This document shows, piece by piece, positions 43,197-52,028 of a DNA stretch of 56,367 nt (position 1 is its first letter; every line of letters begins with the position of its first letter). The DNA is from Chryseobacterium formosum (lineage in GTDB: Bacteria; Bacteroidota; Bacteroidia; Flavobacteriales; Weeksellaceae). Where the stretch lies: assembly GCF_026460885.1 (NCBI RefSeq), contig NZ_JAOVZW010000009.1:1-56367 (forward strand), read 5' to 3'. Position numbers and translations under genes: made by a program. Under the pieces are notes generated by a model that was not told the origin of the DNA, did not search any database, and saw nothing but the letters and a program-made list of their open reading frames with translations.

Positions 43197-43791
43197 AACA
43201 ATAATCGTCAAAAAATTTCACTCTTGCTTTCAACTCATCTGAAATTTGATCATCATGCACTCTGCAACTGATGTCAAAAAGATGTTTAAGCTCAAAAGGT
43301 TTTACTTCATAATGCTTTTTCAGCGACCAATGCTTTGAATGATGAATTTTATACATACTTTCTTTCACGCTCCAGATAATTGTATAAAAGATAACTTCCG
43401 TATCAAAAGGAATAAACCCACGCTCATTTTCATAGGTGAATTTATCAATAACCCTTAAAATTTTAGGATTAAATTTTTCAATATCAATTCCGATTTTATT
43501 TTTTGAAATGGCAATCGCAGCAAACGGATAAGAATGCGTAATAGAAATTTCTGCATCCTTCGGAAACAAATAAGGTTCTCTTTCTTTATAAAGAATTTTA
43601 GAATGTGGTTTTAAACTTTTCAAAAGCTTTCTGACCATTAAAACCTCCAACAATTTTTTCGGATGATAATCTTTTACTTTTTCGGCATTTTCAGGCTCTA
43701 AAAGCTCATCAATATTCAATTCATCATTCTCATCATATTTCCAGACAAGAATAGTTGCGTTATCATCAGAAAAATCTCGGTAAAGAGGCAT
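43177..43791 (-). CDS. 4'-phosphopantetheinyl transferase superfamily protein
   Basis: A 204-residue Sfp-like enzyme that would move phosphopantetheine from CoA to a carrier-protein serine. The Mg-binding motif GIDIE is at 101-105, and WSVKES at 140-145 gives the second acidic site; EISITHSYPFAAIAIS is the usual preceding strand. Longer than AcpS and shorter than Sfp. The carrier-protein partner is not in this window. It overlaps the end of the FUSC gene tail to tail. Confidence 0.88.
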   Translation of the reverse strand: MPLYRDFSDDNATILVWKYDENDELNIDELLEPENAEKVKDYHPKKLLEVLMVRKLLKSLKPHSKILYKEREPYLFPKDAEISITHSYPFAAIAISKNKIGIDIEKFNPKILRVIDKFTYENERGFIPFDTEVIFYTIIWSVKESMYKIHHSKHWSLKKHYEVKPFELKHLFDISCRVHDDQISDELKARVKFFDDYCFTIVEE

Positions 43792-43929
43792 TGGTTTGAT
43801 TTATTAGGTAAAAATAGCAATTTTTTAAAGCTTCACAAGAATACAATAAAAACAAAAAATAGCCCAAAAGGGTGATTGTACAGGTTAAATCAAGATAATA
43901 CCTTTATTAAAACTATAAAACCTATAGAC

Positions 43930-44730
43930 ATGGATCGAAGAAAATTTTTAAGAAAAACATCATCTGGTGCTTTAGCGGCTGCATTGCTTCCTTTATTATC
44001 GTTTAAAGAGAGTTCTCTAAGTAAAAAAGATCAATATACTGTAAGAGAATTATATAAAAAAAATGATAAAGAATGGCTTATTTCTATCATAATCATTCCC
44101 GATATTCTCATTCAATTTAAAGAATCTGGTGACGAAAATAAGGAAGTAGTCATTGAATCTTTTGACGAGACATCAATCCCTTCTTACTATAAGATATTAG
44201 CACTTACAGAAAAAACAGTTGATGGTAAAAACCTGCATTTTTTATCATGCAGATTACAAAATGACAAGACAACTTCTGAAAATTACAATTTTGCCAAAGA
44301 ACTTTTTGGTAAACAAGTCGAAATCGAAATTCACGACAAATGCCACGCCGTTATCAGAAATGAAAAGATGGATCTGAAAATTAATCTGGGATTTGAAAAG
44401 ACTAGCGAGTCACAATGTTTTTTAACATCCGCTTGTGTTTTTCATAAAAATCTTCCGGATGATTGTTATGAGTTAACAACTTTGAGAGCCTTGCGAGAAA
44501 ATGTAATGAAACCTCATTCTGAGTATCAAAAACTAATCTCAGAATATAATATTATTGCACCGCAAATGCTTGTAAAAATAAATAAGGCTTCAAATAAGAA
44601 TGAAATATTAGATTATATTTATTCACATTTAGTACTTCCATCGATTTCATTAATAGAATCAGGAAAAAATGAAGAAGCAATCGAATACTACGGAAATTTC
44701 GTCAATGAAATGAAATATCTTTACCTGTAA
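43930..44730 (+). CDS. Twin-arginine-signal protein with a CFI-box-like C-terminal region
   Basis: 266 residues from the ATG at 43930; a TTG further upstream gives a poorer start. The N-terminus MDRRKFLRKTSSGALAAALL has an RRKFLRK twin-arginine motif. The C-terminal CFLTSACVFHKNLPDDCYEL at 163-182, followed by TLRALRENVM and LISEYNIIAPQML, resembles the CFI-box (CFIATAAYG...LRxFRD...YY..SP) seen at the ends of diverse proteins. The two Cys in CFLTSAC could form a thiol pair. Function unknown. Confidence 0.65.
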   Translation: MDRRKFLRKTSSGALAAALLPLLSFKESSLSKKDQYTVRELYKKNDKEWLISIIIIPDILIQFKESGDENKEVVIESFDETSIPSYYKILALTEKTVDGKNLHFLSCRLQNDKTTSENYNFAKELFGKQVEIEIHDKCHAVIRNEKMDLKINLGFEKTSESQCFLTSACVFHKNLPDDCYELTTLRALRENVMKPHSEYQKLISEYNIIAPQMLVKINKASNKNEILDYIYSHLVLPSISLIESGKNEEAIEYYGNFVNEMKYLYL

Positions 44731-44742
44731 AATCAATCCAAC

Positions 44743-44775
44743 AAAAAAGCTCAGTCTATAAAACTGAGCTTTTTT
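44743..44775. terminator. Bidirectional terminator
   Basis: AAAAAAGCTCAGT pairs with ACTGAGCTTTTTT around CTATAAA. It serves the converging CFI-box and HugZ-like genes. Confidence 0.9.
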
Positions 44776-44776
44776 A

Positions 44777-45301
44777 TTATTTAGCTTGGTGATTCTGATC
44801 GTTTCTATGTTCCATAATTTCAAGATTCTCATCTACGAAATAAGCGCTTCCGAAACCGTTTACATAAGCACCTTTCACAGGATGAAGTCCGATTAAGATA
44901 AAATCTTTCATTTCAGAAATTACATCAACTACTTTACCGTGAGTTTCTTTTAATTGACCAACAACAGTATTCCAAGTTTCAGAATCTCTTTCAACCTGAG
45001 AAGTTGAAGCCTCAATAGTCAATCTTTCTCTTGCATAAATCTGTTTTGTAGCAGATTCATCTTCGATGAACATCATAGAAGTTTTTCTTCCGTCTGCAAG
45101 ATTCTTTGTATGTTTTGCCATAAAAGAAACCAAAATATAAAATGTATTTTCTACTTGTACAAAAGGTGCATAACTAGAGTTTGGCGTTCCTTCCGCATCT
45201 ACTGTTGCTAAAATGATGCTTTTCGTTCTTTCTACTAATTCTTTTACTTTTGGAGCAAGAGGTTTTGCCTGTCTTTGAGCTTCTTCTTGTGTATGATTCA
45301 T
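44777..45301 (-). CDS. Pyridoxamine-phosphate-oxidase-fold protein, HugZ-like
   Basis: 174 residues with a split-barrel flavin-binding fold: ILATVDAEGTPNSSYAPF, FYILVSFMAKHTKNLADG and RERLTIEASTSQVERDSETW. The C-terminal LIGLHPVKGAYVNGFGSAY resembles HugZ haem-degrading proteins. It may bind haem or FMN; a haem-oxygenase role is inferred from fold only. A TATTTTTG box lies upstream and the gene is divergent from ahcY. Confidence 0.82.
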   Translation of the reverse strand: MNHTQEEAQRQAKPLAPKVKELVERTKSIILATVDAEGTPNSSYAPFVQVENTFYILVSFMAKHTKNLADGRKTSMMFIEDESATKQIYARERLTIEASTSQVERDSETWNTVVGQLKETHGKVVDVISEMKDFILIGLHPVKGAYVNGFGSAYFVDENLEIMEHRNDQNHQAK

Positions 45302-45464
45302 AATTAAGATTTATTATACCACAAAAATACGTTAATTAGATTTAAAACAAATAAAATTAAGACTGTAAAATCTCATATTTGAAATTTTTTAAGCGTTTTT
45401 TTATCTAAACTATATGTTGTAATTTTGCATTTTAAATATTTGAATTTAAATCATTCATTAAGAT

Positions 45465-46781
45465 ATGAGTACAACAACACAATACGTTCCTTATAAAGTT
45501 AAGGACATTTCCCTAGCAGAATGGGGAAGAAAAGAAATTACTTTGGCTGAAGCTGAAATGCCTGGGTTGATGTCAATCCGTGAAGAATTCGGACCGTCTC
45601 AACCATTGAAAGGAGCAAGAATTGCAGGATGTCTTCACATGACCATCCAAACTGCAGTTTTGATCGAAACTTTGGTTGCTTTAGGAGCTGATGTTACTTG
45701 GTCTTCTTGTAATATTTTCTCTACTCAGGATCACGCTGCTGCTGCTATTGCCGCTGCAGGAATTCCTGTTTACGCTTGGAAAGGTCTTAACGAAGAAGAA
45801 TTTGATTGGTGTATCGAGCAAACTTTATTCTTCGGTGAAGATAGAAAACCATTAAACATGATTTTGGATGATGGTGGAGATTTGACGAACATGGTTTTCG
45901 ACAGATACCCTGAATTCACAAAAGATATCAAAGGACTTTCTGAAGAGACTACTACAGGCGTTCACAGATTGTACGAAAGAATGAAAAACGGAACTTTGGT
46001 AATGCCTGCAATCAACGTAAATGATTCAGTTACTAAATCTAAGTTTGACAACAAATATGGTTGTAAAGAATCTGCAGTAGATGCTGTAAGAAGAGCAACT
46101 GACATCATGTTGGCTGGAAAAAGAGTTGTAGTTTGCGGATACGGTGACGTTGGTAAAGGTACGGCTGCTTCTTTCAGAGGAGCTGGTTCTATTGTTACTG
46201 TAACTGAAATCGATCCAATTTGTGCGCTTCAAGCTGCAATGGACGGTTTTGAAGTAAAAAGATTAGATACTGTTGTTGATAATGCTGATATCGTAATCAC
46301 TACGACTGGTAACTTCAACATCGTAAGAAAAGAGCATTTCTTAAAATTAAAAGATAAAGCGATCGTTTGTAACATTGGTCACTTCGATAACGAAATCGAT
46401 ATGGCTTGGTTGAACGAAAACTATGGTCATACAAAATCTGAGGTTAAGCCACAAGTTGACATCTATACTTTGGAAGAAGGTAAAGAAGTGATTATCCTTG
46501 CTGAAGGTAGATTGGTAAATCTTGGTTGTGCAACTGGTCACCCATCTTTTGTAATGTCTAACTCTTTCTCTAACCAAACTTTAGCTCAAATCGAACTTTG
46601 GACTAATTCTGAAGCTTATGGAAATGAAGTTTATATGTTGCCTAAGCATTTAGATGAAAAAGTAGCGGCTTTACACCTTAAGAAATTAAGCGTTGAGCTA
46701 GAAGTACTTTCTACTAAACAAGCTGAATATATCGGTGTAGATGTGAAAGGACCATACAAGCCTGAATATTACAGATACTAA
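45465..46781 (+). CDS. ahcY: Adenosylhomocysteinase
   Basis: A 438-residue enzyme that splits S-adenosylhomocysteine into adenosine and homocysteine, relieving product inhibition of methyltransferases. The NAD-binding motif [19 protein letters not shown] is clear, along with [20 protein letters not shown] near the N-terminus and the signature ending [10 protein letters not shown]. Full length and well conserved. The upstream region has a TAATTTTG box; no SAH riboswitch is evident. Confidence 0.97.
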   Translation: MSTTTQYVPYKVKDISLAEWGRKEITLAEAEMPGLMSIREEFGPSQPLKGARIAGCLHMTIQTAVLIETLVALGADVTWSSCNIFSTQDHAAAAIAAAGIPVYAWKGLNEEEFDWCIEQTLFFGEDRKPLNMILDDGGDLTNMVFDRYPEFTKDIKGLSEETTTGVHRLYERMKNGTLVMPAINVNDSVTKSKFDNKYGCKESAVDAVRRATDIMLAGKRVVVCGYGDVGKGTAASFRGAGSIVTVTEIDPICALQAAMDGFEVKRLDTVVDNADIVITTTGNFNIVRKEHFLKLKDKAIVCNIGHFDNEIDMAWLNENYGHTKSEVKPQVDIYTLEEGKEVIILAEGRLVNLGCATGHPSFVMSNSFSNQTLAQIELWTNSEAYGNEVYMLPKHLDEKVAALHLKKLSVELEVLSTKQAEYIGVDVKGPYKPEYYRY

Positions 46782-46787
46782 AAAACT

Positions 46788-46814
46788 GTCATGCTGAGCT
46801 TGTCGAAGCATCTC
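46788..46814 (+). repeat. Short repeat GTCATGCTGA...GCATCTC
   Basis: A 27-bp element seven bases after the ahcY stop, starting GTCATGCTGAGCTTG and ending GAAGCATCTC. ATGC and GCAT are complementary, so it follows the plan of the 12619 repeat with altered stem bases. Confidence 0.65.
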
Positions 46815-46823
46815 ATATAAAGC

Positions 46824-46856
46824 AAAATCCCATTATTCTAAATAGTGGGATTTTTT
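46824..46856 (+). terminator. Terminator of ahcY
   Basis: AAAATCCCA pairs with TGGGATTTT around TTATTCTAAATAG, followed by a T run. Confidence 0.85.
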
Positions 46857-46917
46857 ATTGCTAATTCTTTTCAATCTCAATAAGGAATTCTTATTTTTGA
46901 ACAATTAAAATTTAAAA

Positions 46918-47726
46918 ATGAAAAAGTATTTTTTTCTAAGCTTAATGAGTTCTGTTGTTATTTTTAACAGCTGCAATAGCTCTACAGATGAAAATGAAAT
47001 GATAACTGATCCTGTAGAACAAAGAATATTGTTAAGCAAAGTCACTACAGTTTATTATGACAATCCAGCAAGTCCTCAAACAACCGTATCAACTCTAGAA
47101 TATAACAACCAAGGACAATTAACAAAAACCTCTACTGCCGGAAGAAATTCATTCAACGAATATGATACAGCCGGAAAACCTATAAAAACGAATTATTATA
47201 AAACTGACGGAACTTTAGAATATTATTCACTTTATACTTATAATGGTGAACAGCTTCAAAACGTTAAAGCAATCTACAGTAATTCTGATTTTAACAGAAC
47301 ATAAATTATACATACAATAATGGTAAAGTTGTTACCTCTACTCTTTGTCAAACAGCAGACTGCAGCAATCCAAGTATATCTTCATATTCTTACAATGGTG
47401 ACAATATCACGGTAGAAACTTCTGTAACGGGTGGAACTATTTCGTTCTCCAATAAAAGTGAATATTTATATGACAACCAGCTGAATCCTTACACCTACAC
47501 CAACAAATATTTCAGAATAATGATGGGCGGAGCGTATGCTTTAAGTAAGAACAATTATGCTTCAGAAAAAATGAGCTACAAAGACAGCTCTGGTAATTGG
47601 ATACAGAATCAACAGGTTATTTATGAAATTCAGTACAACAGCGCTCAATTACCTGTTCAAGTTATTGGAAAAACTACAAGTGGTGCTAGTTTTGTAAAAT
47701 ATAATTACGAATATATCTTACAATAA
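46918..47726 (+). pseudogene. Frameshifted lipoprotein with YD/RHS-like repeats
   Basis: The first frame (46918-47304) begins with a lipoprotein signal (MKKYFFLSLMSSVVIFNSC) and contains LEYNNQGQLTKTSTAGR and NEYDTAGKPIKTNYYKTDG, similar to YD-repeat surface proteins. It stops at 47304, but another frame continues without a break from 47301 as INYTYNNGKVVTSTLCQ to the stop at 47726, with the same repeat style (YEIQYNSAQLPVQVIGKT). One missing base near 47300 explains it. Recent pseudogene or sequencing error; otherwise a lipoprotein of about 268 residues. Confidence 0.7.
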
Positions 47727-47781
47727 TTGCAACACTATTTTTTGGTTATTTGTATTTTTAATAACCGAATGCAACAAGAAA

Positions 47782-47812
47782 AAAGAGACCATCAATTTAT
47801 GATGGTCTCTTT
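47782..47812. terminator. Bidirectional terminator before purA
   Basis: AAAGAGACCATCA pairs with TGATGGTCTCTTT around ATTTA; A and T flanks suit both converging genes. Confidence 0.85.
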
Positions 47813-47834
47813 CTATTTATTTAAAAAATATTCC

Positions 47835-49121
47835 TTAGAATAATTCTTTTCTGATAATGTTCTGACTTCTTTCAGGACCTACAGAAACCAAATAAACATT
47901 GATTCCTAAATACTTTTCGATAAACTCGATGTATTTCTGAGCCGTATCAGGAAGTTCGTCATAGCTTCTTACTTTGGTAAGATCTTCTTTCCAACCCGGT
48001 AAATCTTGGTAGATTGGCTCGTAGTTGTATAATTTTTCTGTTGAAGAAGTGAAATAATCGATGATTTTTCCGTCCTCCGTTTTGTAATGGGTAACGATTT
48101 TCAGGTTTTCAATTCCTGTAAGAACGTCTAATTTTGTAATTACCAAGTTATTGATACCGTTAATCATACAAGCATGTTTCAAAGAAACTAGATCTAACCA
48201 ACCTGTTCTTCTTGGTCTACCTGTCGTAGCTCCGAATTCACCACCAATTTGTCTGATGCTTTCTCCTAATTCATTGTCTAATTCAGAAGGGAAAGGTCCG
48301 TTTCCAACTCTTGTACAGTATGCTTTTGCAACACCGATAAGGTTTTGAAGGGATGTTGGCGGAACTCCTGCTCCTGTACAAACTCCTCCTGTAGATGGAG
48401 AAGAAGAAGTTACGTATGGATAAGTTCCGAAATCGATGTCCAACATTAAAGCTTGTGCTCCTTCAAATAAAACATTTTTACCATCTCTGATAGCTTCGTT
48501 TAATTCCAATTCCGTATCAACGATTCTGTCTTGAAGCTGTTTTCCGATTTCTAAATATTCGTTGTAAATTTCTTCAACGTCTAATGTCGGTTTTCCGTAA
48601 TATTTTTCGAAAAGAGAATTCTTAATTTTTAAGTTTTTCTCGATTTTGTCTCTTAAAATCTCAGGATTCAGAAGGTCGATCATTCTGATACCAACTCTTG
48701 CAATTTTGTCTTCATAGCAAGGTCCGATCCCTTTTTTCGTCGTTCCGATCTGCGTTCCTCCGTGCTCTTCTTCACGGTAAGTATCCAAAAGAATGTGGTA
48801 AGGCATGATAACATGCGCTCTTCTGCTGATGAAAATGTGATCAGTTCTCATGTTTTTGCTTTCGATCTGATTCACCTCCTTAATGAAAGATTTAGGATTT
48901 ACCACTACACCATTGGCAATGATACACTTCCCTTTGCACTGAAGAACTCCCGATGGAAGAAGGTGCAAAACGAATTTTTCATCGCCTACATAAACCGTAT
49001 GACCAGCGTTGTCCCCTCCCTGGAAACGTACAACGTAATCCGATTTTGCCGATAAAACATCCGTGATTTTTCCTTTACCTTCATCTCCATACTGAAGACC
49101 TACAACTACGTAAGTTGACAT
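47835..49121 (-). CDS. purA: Adenylosuccinate synthase
   Basis: A 428-residue purine enzyme joining IMP and aspartate with GTP in the first AMP-specific step. Signatures are GLQYGDEGKGKITD near residue 8, QGGDNAGHTVYV, GIGPCYEDKIARVGIR, FEGAQALMLDIDFGTYPYVT and GRPRRTGWLDLV. Length is normal. A TAATTTTG box lies about 30 nt upstream of the start on the minus strand. Confidence 0.97.
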   Translation of the reverse strand: MSTYVVVGLQYGDEGKGKITDVLSAKSDYVVRFQGGDNAGHTVYVGDEKFVLHLLPSGVLQCKGKCIIANGVVVNPKSFIKEVNQIESKNMRTDHIFISRRAHVIMPYHILLDTYREEEHGGTQIGTTKKGIGPCYEDKIARVGIRMIDLLNPEILRDKIEKNLKIKNSLFEKYYGKPTLDVEEIYNEYLEIGKQLQDRIVDTELELNEAIRDGKNVLFEGAQALMLDIDFGTYPYVTSSSPSTGGVCTGAGVPPTSLQNLIGVAKAYCTRVGNGPFPSELDNELGESIRQIGGEFGATTGRPRRTGWLDLVSLKHACMINGINNLVITKLDVLTGIENLKIVTHYKTEDGKIIDYFTSSTEKLYNYEPIYQDLPGWKEDLTKVRSYDELPDTAQKYIEFIEKYLGINVYLVSVGPERSQNIIRKELF

Positions 49122-49278
49122 ATTTTACTTTTATTTTAGATTCATGCAAAATTACTTTTAAAAAATTGGGTGGGCAAATTTGAGGGGGATTTTATTTTTG
49201 GGTGGGTGGAAATCATGTGGTTGAAAACAACATTTAATAACTTATCTGATTTATTTTTAAATTTAAAAAAATAAAAAT

Positions 49279-50046
49279 ATGGAAGAATTAAATGTAATTA
49301 ATGATGAATTTAATAATGGCTATTTTGAACTAAATGAAGAATTAATTCATTTACTTAACCAAGACGATTTAAATGGAAGCATCAATAATGTACTTATTGG
49401 AATTAATCAGGAATGTTTTGGTGTAAGATTATTTGAAGAAGAAGATATTATCATCGAATTATTTTATATAACTTATAACCAAAAACCAGAAGGAGATCTT
49501 ATTAGGATAAATCTCAATAGCAAATTTTACGCTTTAATTTTACTGAGATTCTGTTCAATTTTAGAAATGAAACACAAACTCATTAAAGAAATAGACACTT
49601 TTAACACCTTTCAAAAGTATTTAAGAACGGTATTAGAAAAGGACAAACATTTCACTATAACAAATCTTGAATTGAAAGAGTGGATGGAAGATGGAAAAGA
49701 GGGAACCATCATAAACACATTTTACAAATCAATTAAAGTAATCGAAATGATTCCGAAAGTTGAATTTTTAAGATCAATTTTCAACAACAATTATAATATT
49801 TTTAATGAAGAACACAAAAGTGAATACATTTATTTAATGGTAAATAAAGAAACCTCTTTAATAAAGATCGGCTTTAGCAAACAGCCAATTTTTAGAGAAA
49901 AAACTTTACAATCCAAAGAACCGGAAATTTTTAGAATTGCTTGTTGGAAAGCACAACGTTCTGTGGAAACTGAATTACATAGAAAATATAAAGAAAAAAG
50001 AGTGAGAGGAGAATACTTTAAATTAAACTTAAAAGACTCATTCTGA
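49279..50046 (+). CDS. GIY-YIG/T5orf172-domain protein
   Basis: 255 residues. The N-terminal 180 residues are acidic, helical and unassigned. The C-terminal 75 match the T5orf172/MUG113 branch of GIY-YIG nucleases: YIYLMVNKETSLIKIGFSKQ, then ETELHRKYKEKRVRGEYFKL. Such proteins are frequent on phages and mobile islands and may cleave DNA, though several lack proven activity. The gene is AT-rich compared with purA. Its last codons (Asp-Ser-Phe-stop) lie in a GTCAT-type repeat, so the repeat may have set the C-terminus. Confidence 0.75.
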   Translation: MEELNVINDEFNNGYFELNEELIHLLNQDDLNGSINNVLIGINQECFGVRLFEEEDIIIELFYITYNQKPEGDLIRINLNSKFYALILLRFCSILEMKHKLIKEIDTFNTFQKYLRTVLEKDKHFTITNLELKEWMEDGKEGTIINTFYKSIKVIEMIPKVEFLRSIFNNNYNIFNEEHKSEYIYLMVNKETSLIKIGFSKQPIFREKTLQSKEPEIFRIACWKAQRSVETELHRKYKEKRVRGEYFKLNLKDSF

Positions 50047-50118
50047 ATGTAGCAAAGCGAAATGAAGAATCTAAAAACGATGAGATTCTTCACTCCATTC
50101 CATTTCGTTCAGAATGAC
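50038..50118. repeat. Paired inverted repeats, TCATTCTGA...AGAATCT type
   Basis: The left arm (50038-50072) starts TCATTCTGAATG and ends AGAATCT. The right arm (50082-50118) is the inverted form, starting on the minus strand GTCATTCTGAACG and ending AGAATCTC. Within each arm ATTCT and AGAAT are complementary. The left arm overlaps the stop codon of the GIY-YIG gene. Confidence 0.7.
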
Positions 50119-50139
50119 AACTTAAAACTATTTAAATTT

Positions 50140-51726
50140 TCAGAGCAAAACCTCACTCCTCACCCCAATCTCCTCCAAAAACACCCCATCATGCGAAATC
50201 ATCACCAAAGTTCCATGATAATCCTTAATAGAATTTGTCAGAATTTCCACATTTTGAAGATCTAAATTATTGGTCGGTTCATCGAGAATAATCATATCGG
50301 GAGCTTTATTGCTGATGGAAAGTCCGCACAGAAGAAGTCGTAGACGTTCTCCTCCACTCAGAACATCGCACTTTTTGTCCCAACTTTCCTTTCCGAACAA
50401 AAATCTTGACAATAAGGTTTTCACTTCAGATTCCTGCATTGCATTATCGTTGAACTGTTGGGCAAAATCATAAACTGTCGCCTGTTTATCAATCAAAGAA
50501 TATTCCTGATCAATATAAATCGTCTGAAAATCCGACCTCGAAATTGTTCCGACAGAAGGTTGTAAATTTCCCAACAACAGCTTAATCAAAGTCGTTTTTC
50601 CTGAACCGTTCGAACCTTTAATCGAAATTCTGTCACCACTTCGGATTTCAAGATTGAGATTTTCTTTCCAAAGATTTTCTTCGTCATATATAAAATTAAT
50701 TTCCTCCGCCGAAATCAAAATTTTTCCTGAATGCAGATTCGAATCATTAAAATTCACTTTCATCTGATCCGTATTTCTCACCGACGAACGCAAATCCCGC
50801 AAATCTCCCGAAATATCATTGATTTTCTCGGCATGAACAGACTTTAATTTCGAAGAATTTTTCTCGGCATTATTTCGCAGCGTATTCATCATAATTCTCG
50901 CCACACCTGATTTTTCCTGCTTTCCTTTTCCTCGTGCATCGAGTTTTTGCTTTCGTTCGATTGTTTCTCTTTCCTTTTCTTTTGCCTTTTTCAGTGCTCT
51001 TTCTTTGGAATGAATATCGTTTTGCAGGGCTTCATTTTCAATTTCTTTTTGTTCGACATAAAAATCATAATTTCCACCGTAAGTCGAAATTCCCTGATTG
51101 CTCAATTCAAAAATTGTATCGACCAAATTCAGTAAAGTACGATCATGACTGACAATCACAACCGTCGAATTCGTCTTTTCAATAAAATCATACAATAGAT
51201 TTCTACCTTCCAAATCAAGATGATTCGTTGGTTCGTCCAACAAAATAATTTCAGGCTGGTTGATCTGAATTCCTGCAAGAAAAACTTTTGTTTTTTGTCC
51301 GCCACTCAAACTTTCCAAAGTTTGGTTTAAATCTAAATCTTCAAGTTTCCAATATTGCAAGGCATTTTGACAGCGTTCTTCGATGTCCCAATCGTCATTT
51401 AAAATTTCAAAATACATTTCATCTACTTCCCCACTCGTGATTTTCTGAAGAGCTTCTAATTTTTTGTCAATTTTTAAACATTGTGCAATTGTGAGATCAT
51501 TAAAATTTCCGAACATCTGCGGAACATAGAAAATATCACCCTGAATATTGACGTTTCCTTCTAAAGGTTCAATTTCGTTCGCAATAATTTTCAGCAAAGT
51601 AGATTTCCCCATACCGTTACTTCCGACCAAAGCCGAGTTTGTACGAGTTTGTATAGTTAAGTTGATAGAATTAAATAGCAGATTTCCCGCTGGAAACCCA
51701 AAGGATATATTTTGTAGAAAAAGCAT
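50140..51726 (-). CDS. ABC-F family ATPase
   Basis: A 528-residue soluble protein with two ABC domains and no membrane segments. Walker A motifs are GSNGMGKSTL and GSNGSGKTTL, signatures LSGGQKTKV and LSGGERLRL, Walker B motifs ILLDEPTNHLD and IILDEPTNNLD. A charged coiled-coil linker (KERALKKAKEKERETIERK) joins them. ABC-F proteins act on the ribosomal E site, in translation or antibiotic target protection; which applies here is not decidable. The minus-strand -7 box TATCTTTG is 110 nt upstream. Confidence 0.92.
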   Translation of the reverse strand: MLFLQNISFGFPAGNLLFNSINLTIQTRTNSALVGSNGMGKSTLLKIIANEIEPLEGNVNIQGDIFYVPQMFGNFNDLTIAQCLKIDKKLEALQKITSGEVDEMYFEILNDDWDIEERCQNALQYWKLEDLDLNQTLESLSGGQKTKVFLAGIQINQPEIILLDEPTNHLDLEGRNLLYDFIEKTNSTVVIVSHDRTLLNLVDTIFELSNQGISTYGGNYDFYVEQKEIENEALQNDIHSKERALKKAKEKERETIERKQKLDARGKGKQEKSGVARIMMNTLRNNAEKNSSKLKSVHAEKINDISGDLRDLRSSVRNTDQMKVNFNDSNLHSGKILISAEEINFIYDEENLWKENLNLEIRSGDRISIKGSNGSGKTTLIKLLLGNLQPSVGTISRSDFQTIYIDQEYSLIDKQATVYDFAQQFNDNAMQESEVKTLLSRFLFGKESWDKKCDVLSGGERLRLLLCGLSISNKAPDMIILDEPTNNLDLQNVEILTNSIKDYHGTLVMISHDGVFLEEIGVRSEVLL

Positions 51727-52028
51727 AATTTCTTTCTTTTAGTTAAATTAAACATGCAATAACATTTTCTGTTATCGCTATTAAATCTGAAAGAAATTGT
51801 ATCCTACATCCTGGTATTTTGGGTATTATGAGTTGCAAAGATAGTAAAATTAATATTTCATATTTTTTGACAATTAAACATTTGATACTTAAATATAAAT
51901 ACTGACCAATTAGCAAAAGATTTTTAAGTATGGAAATTTCACTTTTCTAAAATTGTAAAACAGCACATTTAATAATTTAAAACAGCACAAATAGATTTAA
52001 AAACAAAGGAAAACCTTATTTTTGCGTT
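51727..52028. promoter_or_regulatory. Divergent regulatory region ABC-F / HipA-like kinase
   Basis: About 300 bp with no gene. TATCTTTG (51843-51836, minus) is a consensus -7 box for the ABC-F gene, leaving a leader near 100 nt. ATAACATTTTCTGTTAT (51761-51777) in that leader is a small inverted repeat that could control expression by attenuation, as in other ABC-F genes. TATTTTTG (52017-52024, plus) ends 4 nt before the kinase ATG. Confidence 0.5.

Noticed and set aside
45302..45464. SAH or SAM riboswitch before ahcY
   Set aside because: The gap is AT-rich, with a normal promoter box and no conserved riboswitch core.
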